In this document: positions 1 to 5,938 of the stretch, piece after piece
How the letters are laid out: each line of letters starts with the position of its first letter
Numbering within the stretch: position 1 is the stretch's first letter
Assembly (NCBI GenBank): GCA_021815535.1
Contig: JAKAGL010000151.1
Location: 1 to 6,251, forward strand
DNA: 6,251 nt
From: a bacterium
GTDB lineage: Bacteria > Nitrospinota_A > UBA7883 > JACRGQ01
Direction of reading: 5' to 3'
Program-made: the position numbers and the translations under genes
Notes under the pieces: generated by a model
The model's database searches: none
Told to the model about the DNA's origin: nothing
Seen by the model: only the letters and a program-made list of their open reading frames with translations

Positions 1-81
1 GGGATGGCCAGATTGCTAAAAGAAAGCAATGACACCACGCACATTATGGGTATAATAAAGCATCTCGAGGACGGTCTATAG
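1..81 (+). CDS. Possible 3' end of an unidentified upstream gene (partial)
   Basis: Frame 1 is open from the window edge to a TAG at 79-81 and would give 26 residues ending in MGIIKHLEDGL. I do not recognise the product. A gene for HPr kinase, RapZ or a PtsN-type protein often lies before this EIIA-HPr-EI string in related bacteria, but nothing in these residues identifies any of them. An open run of 26 codons is likely by chance, and the other two plus frames close earlier. The stretch also carries a good promoter, so it may equally be intergenic. Confidence 0.25.
   Translation, partial: GMARLLKESNDTTHIMGIIKHLEDGL
29..56 (+). promoter_or_regulatory. Predicted sigma70-type promoter for the PTS-murJ string
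   Basis: A -35-like hexamer ATGACA (29-34, five of six matches to TTGACA) lies 16 bases before a perfect -10 hexamer TATAAT (51-56). Transcription would start near 62-64, about 50 bases before the EIIA start codon. The call rests on sequence match and position only. If the short upstream reading frame is real, the promoter sits inside its 3' end. Confidence 0.5.
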
Positions 82-87
82 ACCGTC
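70..87. promoter_or_regulatory. Perfect 18-bp palindrome; candidate operator or leader hairpin
   Basis: GACGGTCTATAGACCGTC reads the same on both strands. It lies just downstream of the predicted -10 element, at about +8 to +25 of the expected transcript and before the EIIA ribosome site. As DNA it would suit a dimeric repressor. As RNA it could form a 7-bp stem with a UAUA loop. It is not followed by a T run, so it is not a normal intrinsic terminator. No matching copy was noticed elsewhere in the window, and the binding protein is unknown. Confidence 0.45.
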
Positions 88-102
88 TACCGTGGGATTC
101 TT

Positions 103-109
103 AGGGGGG
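103..109 (+). promoter_or_regulatory. Ribosome binding site that fixes the EIIA start
   Basis: AGGGGGG lies six bases before the ATG at 116. It supports that start over the in-frame GTG at 92, which has no such site and would add eight residues not expected at the N-terminus of this family. Confidence 0.65.
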
Positions 110-115
110 CATCCA

Positions 116-523
116 ATGGTTGGCGTTGTCATTTGCGCACACGGAAACCTGGCGCACGAGTTTAAGAATGCGGCCAATTTCATCACCGGAGAAAGTGATG
201 CGTTGAATGCCGTGGCGGTGGACCATAATGTCGAACCCGGCGAGGCGCGCAATATGGTAAAAGAGGCAATCCGCGCCGCTGATGATGGCAATGGCGTTTT
301 AGTATTCACCGATATGTACGGGGGAACCCCATCGAATATCTGCATATCGTTGCAAAGCGACCTAAGAATGGAAATCATCGCCGGTGTGAATCTGCCTCAG
401 TTGGTAAAAGCCGTAAGTTTGCGAAAGACGCATGATCTGGAAACTATGGCGAAGAAGCTGCGCGACTACGGCAAAGAAAACATTTACCTTGCCTCGGATT
501 TCCTGCGCGCCAAGGATGCGTAG
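116..523 (+). CDS. PTS mannose-type EIIA domain protein (single domain)
   Basis: This 135-residue protein is a stand-alone EIIA of the mannose/sorbose (ManX-like) family. It is a cytosolic phosphocarrier that accepts phosphate from HPr on a histidine. The N-terminus MVGVVICAHGN places the expected active His at residue 9 (His10 in E. coli ManX). The second hallmark, TDMYGGTPSN (65-74), holds the conserved Asp and the GGTPSN turn. The length matches one EIIA domain with no fused IIB. It starts with ATG behind a strong AGGGGGG site, and its end overlaps HPr by 8 nt, so translation is probably coupled. No IIB, IIC or IID gene is in view, so a regulatory rather than sugar-uptake role is likely. 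In related bacteria such proteins sit in similar ptsH-ptsI strings, but the target here cannot be told. Confidence 0.9.
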   Translation: MVGVVICAHGNLAHEFKNAANFITGESDALNAVAVDHNVEPGEARNMVKEAIRAADDGNGVLVFTDMYGGTPSNICISLQSDLRMEIIAGVNLPQLVKAVSLRKTHDLETMAKKLRDYGKENIYLASDFLRAKDA

Positions 524-782
524 CGGTATCGTCCCGTTGGCCAATCGCTGGGGGATGCATGCCCGCCTGGCTTTCCACCTCGCGTCTGAAGCCGGCCGGT
601 TCACCTGCGCGGTTCGCCTTGGCAACCACGGCCGCTCGGCCGACGGTAAGGAAATCATGTCCCTTTTAATGCTGGAAGCCGTTCCGGGGGATGAATTGCG
701 GCTGGAAACACAAGGCGACGATGAAGACGCGGCCTATGATGCGTTAACCAACTTCTTGCTCAATGATGCCAAACTGCTTTAA
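516..782 (+). CDS. ptsH: HPr phosphocarrier protein with atypical residues at 18 and 46
   Basis: This is an 88-residue HPr, the small cytosolic carrier that takes phosphate from EI onto a histidine and passes it to EIIA. The ATG at 516 puts the active His exactly at residue 15 (GMHARLA, 13-19), followed by the conserved Arg17, which is the reason for choosing it. AAGG lies directly before the ATG, too close to be a good ribosome site, so coupling to the overlapping EIIA end is likely. The second helix region reads DGKEIMSLLMLEA (43-55). Two departures stand out. The usual Pro18 of HARPA is Leu. Position 46, the regulatory serine phosphorylated by HPr kinase in many bacteria, is Glu. Glu46 could act as a fixed mimic of phosphoserine or show loss of that control. 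The family call is firm; the meaning of the changes is inference. Confidence 0.92.
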   Translation: MRSGIVPLANRWGMHARLAFHLASEAGRFTCAVRLGNHGRSADGKEIMSLLMLEAVPGDELRLETQGDDEDAAYDALTNFLLNDAKLL

Positions 783-791
783 ACTCGCATC

Positions 792-2558
792 GTGAATATA
801 TTTAAAGGGATTCTTGCCTCTCCCGGTATCGCAATCGGCAAGGCATATGTGCTTAACCGGTTCCGTCTTTCCGTGGTTGAACGGGTGATTGACCCCTCGG
901 AGGTTAAAGGCGAAACTGCCCGATTTATGGCTGCCGTGGAATCGGCACGCGGCAAAATGATTCAGTCCATCGGGGCGGGGGTCAAGAACCTAACCGAGAA
1001 TCTGCGCGATATTCTGCACCCTCATCTGCAATTGTTGAACGATCCGACCCTGATCGACCAGAGCGTTTCCACAATAGAACGGGAGTTGAAAAATGCGGAA
1101 TGGGCGTTGAAAACCACCTACGATAATCTGGCCCAGCGGTTCGAGAGGATTCGTGACCCGTATTTTAAGGAGCGGGTGCATGATATTGAAGCGGTCGTTG
1201 ATAAATTGATGCATGAATTGATGGGGCGCAAAGAGGAGGGGCTGGAAAGCCTTACCGAGCCGGTAGTGGTGTTTGCGCACGATCTTACGCCGTTTGATAC
1301 GGCCCAGATGTCCAGCAGGCATGTACTTGGTTTTGTGACCGAAACGGGAGGGAAAACGTCACATACCGGGATCATAGCCTCATCATTGCGGATACCAGCG
1401 GTCATCGGCATCCCGAAGATAACGAAAGTGGTGGAAACAGGCACTCCGGTCATCATAGACGCCCTTACCGGCATGGTGTTGGTTGATCCAACAGATCACC
1501 AATTCCAGATATATAACCGCAAGCGCCAGCAGTTCTTCTACCATGACCGGGAACTGGAAAAGGAATCTAAACTTCCGGCTGCCACGCTTGACGGTAAATC
1601 CGTAACCATCATGATGAATATCGAATCGTCGCATGATATTCATTCCGGGGCAGAGCACGGAGCGGAAGGAATCGGCCTTTACCGCACTGAGTTCCTCTTT
1701 GTGCATGATAATCGGCTGCCGGACGAGGAAGAACAGTATGAAGATTACCGCAAGGTGGCGGAAGGCATCGCACCGCACGCCGCCATTATACGCACGCTTG
1801 ACCTGGGGGGGGATAAGGTGTCCGGCGAATCTGGAGAGGAGCCGGAAGACAACCCCGCGTTGGGATTGCGGGCAATCAGGTACTGTCTACGTAATCCTGC
1901 AATATTTCGCGCTCAGTTGCGGGCCATTCTCCGTGCGTCGGTGCACGGCAATCTGAAAGTGATGTTCCCAATGGTCAGCAGCATTGAGGAAATTCGCAAG
2001 GCCCAGAACCTTATGGCCAGCGCAATGCGCGAATTGAAAAAGGAAAAAGTGGCCTTCAACCGCGATATCGAAGTTGGAATGATGATTGAAACCCCTTCCG
2101 CGGCCCTCATGGCCGAGCAGTTCGCGCAGTATGTTGATTTCTTTTCCATCGGCACCAACGACTTGATTCAATACTTGCTGGCTATTGACCGGGGAAACCA
2201 GAAAGTGGCCCATTTGTATCAGCCACTGAATCCGGCGGTGATCCGTCTGTTGCATATGGTAATTAAGGCCGCCAATCAGAATAACGTTGCGGTGAGCGTG
2301 TGCGGCAAGATGAGTGCCGATCCGTTATATGCGTATTTATTGCTTGGCATGGGAGACGTCGAAGCGCTTTCCATGGAAGCCCATTCCATTCCCAAAGTGA
2401 AGAAGTTCATCCGCGGTATTTCGCTGTACGATGCGCGTAAACATGTTCAAAAAGTATTGCAGCTACAGCGCGTGCGCGATATAAAAAAATACCTCATCGC
2501 GAACATCTCACCACTGCTGACTGAGGGAATGTTCTCCGAATTGACCGTGGAGGATTGA
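792..2558 (+). CDS. ptsI: PTS enzyme I (phosphoenolpyruvate-protein phosphotransferase)
   Basis: At 588 residues it matches the usual EI length of about 575. EI autophosphorylates from PEP and hands the phosphate to HPr. In order one sees the N-terminal ILASPGIAIGKA (7-18), the HPr-binding helical region, the phosphohistidine motif GGKTSHTGII (186-195, active His191), and the TIM-barrel motifs GLYRTEFL (295-302), TLDLGGDK (335-342), IETPSAALMAEQ (432-443) and GTNDLIQYLLAIDR (454-467), with the catalytic Cys504 in VCGKM. The PEP-binding Arg residues and the metal-binding Glu and Asp are kept. Odd points: Ser197 stands where E. coli has Arg195 (ARS reads ASS), and the common CGE motif reads CGK. 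The start is GTG, nine bases after ptsH and without a clear ribosome site, but the N-terminus fits the family. A run of eight G at 1805-1812 encodes part of the LGGDK motif. Confidence 0.95.
   Translation: MNIFKGILASPGIAIGKAYVLNRFRLSVVERVIDPSEVKGETARFMAAVESARGKMIQSIGAGVKNLTENLRDILHPHLQLLNDPTLIDQSVSTIERELKNAEWALKTTYDNLAQRFERIRDPYFKERVHDIEAVVDKLMHELMGRKEEGLESLTEPVVVFAHDLTPFDTAQMSSRHVLGFVTETGGKTSHTGIIASSLRIPAVIGIPKITKVVETGTPVIIDALTGMVLVDPTDHQFQIYNRKRQQFFYHDRELEKESKLPAATLDGKSVTIMMNIESSHDIHSGAEHGAEGIGLYRTEFLFVHDNRLPDEEEQYEDYRKVAEGIAPHAAIIRTLDLGGDKVSGESGEEPEDNPALGLRAIRYCLRNPAIFRAQLRAILRASVHGNLKVMFPMVSSIEEIRKAQNLMASAMRELKKEKVAFNRDIEVGMMIETPSAALMAEQFAQYVDFFSIGTNDLIQYLLAIDRGNQKVAHLYQPLNPAVIRLLHMVIKAANQNNVAVSVCGKMSADPLYAYLLLGMGDVEALSMEAHSIPKVKKFIRGISLYDARKHVQKVLQLQRVRDIKKYLIANISPLLTEGMFSELTVED
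1805..1812 (+). repeat. G8 homopolymer inside ptsI
   Basis: Eight consecutive G encode the Gly-Gly of the TLDLGGDK active-site motif. Such tracts are prone to slippage in replication or transcription and to sequencing error. The frame is intact as given. Confidence 0.8.
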
Positions 2559-2585
2559 GCCCACAGGCCGGGCCGCAAATCTGAA

Positions 2586-4151
2586 ATGGTGGAGAATAGA
2601 CAGAAAACATCGATTTTGCGCGCGGCATCCACCGTTGCGCTGTTCACCCTTCTTAGCCGTATTTTCGGCTTTGCTCGGGATATGGTGGTGGCGAACTACT
2701 TTGGGGCGAAATCGATGGCGGATGCTTTTTTTATCGCCTTCCGAATTCCCAACATGTTGCGCCAGCTGACCGCCGAGGGGGCGCTTTCAGCCGCCTTTGT
2801 GCCGTTGTTCACAAAGACCGCCCTCGAGGACAGGAAAAAAGCGTTCCGATTCGCCAACAATCTGCTGGTGACTCTTAGTATCTTCCTTACAGCCATCACC
2901 GTTATCGCCATCATTTTCGCCCCCCTGCTTCTCAAGGGGATCGCCGTGGGCTTCACCGGCGAACCCGAAAAATTTCAGCTTACCGTACACCTCACCCGAT
3001 TGCTGTTTCCGTATCTGATATTGATATCGCTGGCGGCGGTGTTCATGGGCATGCTTAACACAATGCATCACTTCTCATCGCCCGCTGCGTCGCCGGTAAT
3101 GCTCAATATCGCCATAATCCTCGCCGCAATATTTTTACGCAATGCTTTTTCCCTGCCCGTCTACTCTCTGGTAGTGGGCGTATTGGTTGGCGGCTTCTTG
3201 CAGTTGGCAATTCAGATTCCCTTTGCCATTAAGGAAGGGTGGGGTTTCGAATGGGTATTTGAGCCGGGGCACGACTTGATCAAGCGGATCGTTCTTCTCA
3301 CCATTCCCGCCACCTTTGGCATCGCGGTGGCCGAGATCAACCTCTTTGTCGATACCATGCTCGCATCATTGTTGCGTGAAGGATCGGTTTCATACCTGTA
3401 TTATGCACAGCGCCTGGTGCAATTTCCAATGGGAGTTTTTGGCGTTGCGATGAGCACCGCGTTGCTTCCTGCATTATCGGTACAAAGCGGAAAGAAGGAA
3501 GTCGGGCAAATGATTGAAACCATTTCGAAATCCTACCGGGCGACGATGTTTCTTATCGTGCCTTCTATGGTGGGTCTTTTCGTCTTGCGGGAACCTATTG
3601 TGCAGCTCATTTATGAGCACGGGGAATTCACCCATGTTTCTACCCAACAGACGGCGTTCACGCTCGCATTCTTCTGTTTTGGACTTTTGGGGTTTTCCGG
3701 AGTGAAGATCTTCGTTTCCGCGTTTTACGCGATGGGGGACACCAAAACTCCCGTGAAGATTGCCGCCACGACGATGATCCTCAATATCGTTTTCAATCTG
3801 CTGCTGATGAAGCCTTTGCAGGCGGGGGGATTGGCCCTTGCTACTTCGCTTAGCTCCACTATCAATATGTTGGCCTTGGTTTGGCTTCTGAGCAAGCGGC
3901 TGGGCGGAATGGATGGGCCGCGCATCTGGCGTTCATTTATGTGGATAGGACTCGCATCATTGGCGATGGCGGCGGCAATCTGGCTTGCCTGGGGTGCCGT
4001 TTTTGGAAACGGCTATACGTTCGTCGGCTTAGCCGCCATGCTGTTTCTGGCAGTCACGATCTATTTGGCGGCCGCCGCGCTGCTTAAGCTGGATGAGATC
4101 GGCTATGTTACCGCCACTTTGCGCCGGAAGCTTTCGGCGAAAAGGGTTTAG
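2586..4151 (+). CDS. murJ: Lipid II flippase MurJ (MviN family)
   Basis: This 521-residue polytopic inner-membrane protein of the MOP exporter superfamily has the usual MurJ length. MurJ moves lipid II from the inner to the outer face of the cytoplasmic membrane for peptidoglycan synthesis. The N-terminal signature LLSRIFGFARDM (22-33) and DAFFIAFRIPNMLRQLTAEG (46-65) follow the family closely. Arg25, Arg31, Asp46 and Arg59 correspond to E. coli Arg18, Arg24, Asp39 and Arg52. YYAQRLVQFPMGVFGVA (272-288) holds the conserved Arg276 (E. coli Arg270). Repeated hydrophobic stretches to residue 500 fit about 14 membrane segments. No good ribosome site precedes the ATG at 2586; a GTG one codon later is possible. 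It begins 27 bases after ptsI with no terminator seen, so cotranscription is likely. Its last 44 bases overlap the end of the opposite-strand rluB. Confidence 0.95.
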   Translation: MVENRQKTSILRAASTVALFTLLSRIFGFARDMVVANYFGAKSMADAFFIAFRIPNMLRQLTAEGALSAAFVPLFTKTALEDRKKAFRFANNLLVTLSIFLTAITVIAIIFAPLLLKGIAVGFTGEPEKFQLTVHLTRLLFPYLILISLAAVFMGMLNTMHHFSSPAASPVMLNIAIILAAIFLRNAFSLPVYSLVVGVLVGGFLQLAIQIPFAIKEGWGFEWVFEPGHDLIKRIVLLTIPATFGIAVAEINLFVDTMLASLLREGSVSYLYYAQRLVQFPMGVFGVAMSTALLPALSVQSGKKEVGQMIETISKSYRATMFLIVPSMVGLFVLREPIVQLIYEHGEFTHVSTQQTAFTLAFFCFGLLGFSGVKIFVSAFYAMGDTKTPVKIAATTMILNIVFNLLLMKPLQAGGLALATSLSSTINMLALVWLLSKRLGGMDGPRIWRSFMWIGLASLAMAAAIWLAWGAVFGNGYTFVGLAAMLFLAVTIYLAAAALLKLDEIGYVTATLRRKLSAKRV

Positions 4152-5229
4152 CCGGTTTTCGATTAGTTCCCGTTGTACGTTGATCTGAGTATTTATCGCG
4201 TCCAGCCGCATCCCTGCGTGGCGGCGCATAAGGTCTGTCGCCATGCCCAGCCGCATCCCTGCGCGGCGGCGCATAAGGTCTGTCGCCATGCCCAGCCGCA
4301 TCCCTGCGTTGCGGTACAAAAGGTCTGTCACCGCGTCCAGTTGCATCTCTCCGTGGCGGCGCAAAAGGTCTGTCACCGCGTTCTGATGCATCCCTTCTAG
4401 GCGGTGGTAATGGTCTTTGACGGCCTGCAAAATCTCTTCGAGCCGGCGCTTTATTAGCGGGAACTATCTTGTGATGATCGGAAGGGATAAACTTTGGTTT
4501 CAGCTTTCCCTTTGCGGCGGCTAACAGGGCTTTGACTTCATCTTTCTCAAGATGACGATAATCGCCCAAGCCCAGATTTCCCAGCTTTAGCGGACCATAG
4601 GCCACACGGGCTAATTTTGCCACCGGATGCCCCATCGCTTGGCAAAGTATCTTTATGATATGGTTTTTTCCTTCAGTCAGCTCTACCATGAGAACGCTGT
4701 TCACTCCGGTGACGTGGTCGACGCGCACATCATGAAAACGGAATTTTTCTCCCTCAATCGTGATGCCTCTTCGCATCTTTTGTGTCGTTTCGGGCGTCAC
4801 AACGCCGCGCACTTTGGCTAAATAGGTTTTTACCACTCCATGTGACGGGTGAGAAAGTATTTGCGAGAAATCCCCGTCGTTAGTGAGTAACAGCAGTCCA
4901 GTGGTGTTGTAATCAAGACGGCCGATGGGGAAAACCCGTTTCGCCATTTCCTCCGCCACCAAGTCGATAACCGTTTTGCGGCCGCGGTCGTCGGCGCAGG
5001 AGCAGATCACGCCGGCCGGTTTATTCATCACCAGATATATTTTCCCCTGCAGTTCTATCCGAACGCCGTCGCAGGTAATAATGTCGTTTTCCGGGTCGGC
5101 TTTGGAGCCCAGTTCGGTCACCACTTCACCATTTACGGTGACGCGGCCTTCCGTCATGGCTTCTTCGGCCTTCCGCCGGGAGAATAATCCTGCGTTTGCC
5201 AGGATTTTCTGTAACCTAATTTTTTCCAT
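4108..5229 (-). CDS. rluB: RluB/RsuA-family rRNA pseudouridine synthase with repeat-rich basic tail
   Basis: With a start at 5229 this is 373 residues. An S4 RNA-binding domain (1 to about 58, EKIRLQKILANAG) is followed by the pseudouridine synthase fold, with YLVMNKPAGVICS (65-77), the catalytic loop GRLDYNTTGLLLL (103-115, Asp106) and GHPVAKLARVAYGPLKLG (200-217). The family isomerises uridine to pseudouridine in rRNA; RluB acts on 23S rRNA helix 80. The third motif, usually like EGRNRQVRRM, reads EGKNHIIKIL (186-195) and is divergent. Residues after about 240 form a disordered Arg/Asp/Pro-rich tail with four 15-residue repeats (RRDAAGHGDRPYAPP type), much longer than a minimal RluB. The start was chosen because MEKIRLQ matches the family start; an ATG at 5244 would add five residues. 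Neither has a clear ribosome site, and the start lies inside the end of scpB, so coupled translation is likely. RluB versus RluE, RluF or RsuA specificity is inferred from the scpA-scpB context. Confidence 0.88.
   Translation of the reverse strand: MEKIRLQKILANAGLFSRRKAEEAMTEGRVTVNGEVVTELGSKADPENDIITCDGVRIELQGKIYLVMNKPAGVICSCADDRGRKTVIDLVAEEMAKRVFPIGRLDYNTTGLLLLTNDGDFSQILSHPSHGVVKTYLAKVRGVVTPETTQKMRRGITIEGEKFRFHDVRVDHVTGVNSVLMVELTEGKNHIIKILCQAMGHPVAKLARVAYGPLKLGNLGLGDYRHLEKDEVKALLAAAKGKLKPKFIPSDHHKIVPANKAPARRDFAGRQRPLPPPRRDASERGDRPFAPPRRDATGRGDRPFVPQRRDAAGHGDRPYAPPRRDAAGHGDRPYAPPRRDAAGRDKYSDQRTTGTNRKPAKPFSPKASGAKWR
4219..4398 (-). repeat. Four 45-bp tandem repeats in the rluB tail
   Basis: Four contiguous 45-bp units (4354-4398, 4309-4353, 4264-4308, 4219-4263) encode RRD-x3-[RH]GDRP-[FY]-x-P-[PQ]. 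The units at 4219-4263 and 4264-4308 differ at one base (44 of 45 identical), which suggests a recent duplication. Degenerate partial units flank the array at 4399-4443 and about 4195-4218. All units keep the rluB frame. Between non-identical neighbours (first versus second and second versus third on the coding strand) I count 22 base differences, 12 of them at rluB third codon positions, consistent with selection on that protein frame. Confidence 0.9.
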
Positions 5230-5935
5230 CGGGGTTGTTTTCATCGGAAACGGTTTCAATAGTTTCCGCCTTTTCTGTTTTGTCAGTTTCGGCTTCTTCA
5301 CCATCTATAATTGTTTCGTAGTCTTCCTGGGCCGGCTCCGGTTCCCCTTCTAGATTGTCGTTATCGAATGAATCCGAAGGCGGGTTGAATTGCAGCGCTT
5401 CCTGCAGCACAGCCGCTTCGTCGCCGGGCAGGTCTTTCAATGTGGGGAGATCGGTGAGCTTGGTAAGCCCAAAATACTCAAGAAATTTTTTGGTGGTGCC
5501 GAATGTGACCGGTTTGCCGGGGACTTTCTTGCGTCCAAATGCCTTGAGCATGTTCCGGTCCAACAGCGTCTTGATGACGCCGGAACAATCAACGCCTCGG
5601 ATATCCTCGACCTCCTGCCGGGTGATAGGTTGGCGGTAGGCGATGATGGAAAGTGTTTCAAGAGCCGCCTGTGAAAGTTTGGTGCTGTAGGTAAGCTTGT
5701 GGAACCGCTTTACCACTTCTGCCAGTTCCGGCCGGGTGCGGAACTGAAAACCCTCGGCGATTTCGACCAATTGGATTCCTCGCCCCTCATAGCGGGCATT
5801 AAGCTCGGTAAGCAATTCGCGGAGATCTTCCGCGCTGTAGTGCTCGAGTACTTTCCGCATGTCTTCCAGCGAAACCGGAGCGTCGGCGACAAAAAGTATC
5901 GCCTCCAATGCGTTAAAAACGGCTTCCCGTTCCAA
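5216..5935 (-). CDS. scpB: Segregation and condensation protein ScpB
   Basis: This 239-residue protein partners ScpA in the SMC condensin complex, which compacts and separates chromosomes in the cytoplasm. Two winged-helix domains are apparent, about 1-80 (NALEAILFVADAPVSLEDM) and about 85-165. The second has the family hallmark ETLSIIAYRQPITRQEVEDI (93-112), then RGV (113-115), and ends with FLEYFGLTKLTDLP (151-164). The start is TTG, fixed by a strong AAAGGAG six bases upstream and by the match of EREAVFNALEAILF to family N-termini. Residues 184-239 are a disordered tail with 20 Asp/Glu against 3 Lys/Arg. It begins three bases after the TAG of the upstream gene and overlaps the rluB start by 14 nt, so the three genes form one operon. 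The acidic tail makes it somewhat longer than a minimal ScpB. Confidence 0.94.
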   Translation of the reverse strand: MEREAVFNALEAILFVADAPVSLEDMRKVLEHYSAEDLRELLTELNARYEGRGIQLVEIAEGFQFRTRPELAEVVKRFHKLTYSTKLSQAALETLSIIAYRQPITRQEVEDIRGVDCSGVIKTLLDRNMLKAFGRKKVPGKPVTFGTTKKFLEYFGLTKLTDLPTLKDLPGDEAAVLQEALQFNPPSDSFDNDNLEGEPEPAQEDYETIIDGEEAETDKTEKAETIETVSDENNPDGKN

Positions 5936-5938
5936 ATC

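Noticed and set aside
92..115. GTG at 92 as the EIIA start.
   Set aside because: The ATG at 116 has a strong, well-spaced AGGGGGG site and gives the family N-terminus; the extra eight residues have no support.
4138..4161. Inverted repeat CGAAAA...TTTTCG at the murJ/rluB junction as a bidirectional terminator.
   Set aside because: The stem is only six pairs, mostly A-T, with a bulge before two more pairs, and no T run follows on either side.
4173..4400. Plus-strand Cys/His-rich repeat frame antisense to the rluB tail (repeated VCRHAQPHPC-like units), resembling a metal-binding repeat protein.
   Set aside because: It is the antisense reading of the same 45-bp repeats, with no ribosome site or family match, and lies wholly within rluB.
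4174..4443. CRISPR-like array, because of regularly spaced repeats.
   Set aside because: The 45-bp units are contiguous with no unique spacers, are in frame with rluB, and have diverged by codon; this is a coding tandem repeat.
4029..4466. Minus-strand alternative frame through the repeats, encoding a coiled-coil-like 15-residue repeat (units such as LDAVTDLLYRNAGMR) and extending to a TAG at 4466-4464.
   Set aside because: It looks protein-like because a 45-bp repeat keeps every frame open. The base changes between units fall mostly on third positions of the rluB frame (12 of 22) and only 3 of 22 on third positions of this frame. It has no well-spaced ribosome site and begins only at TTG or an internal ATG.
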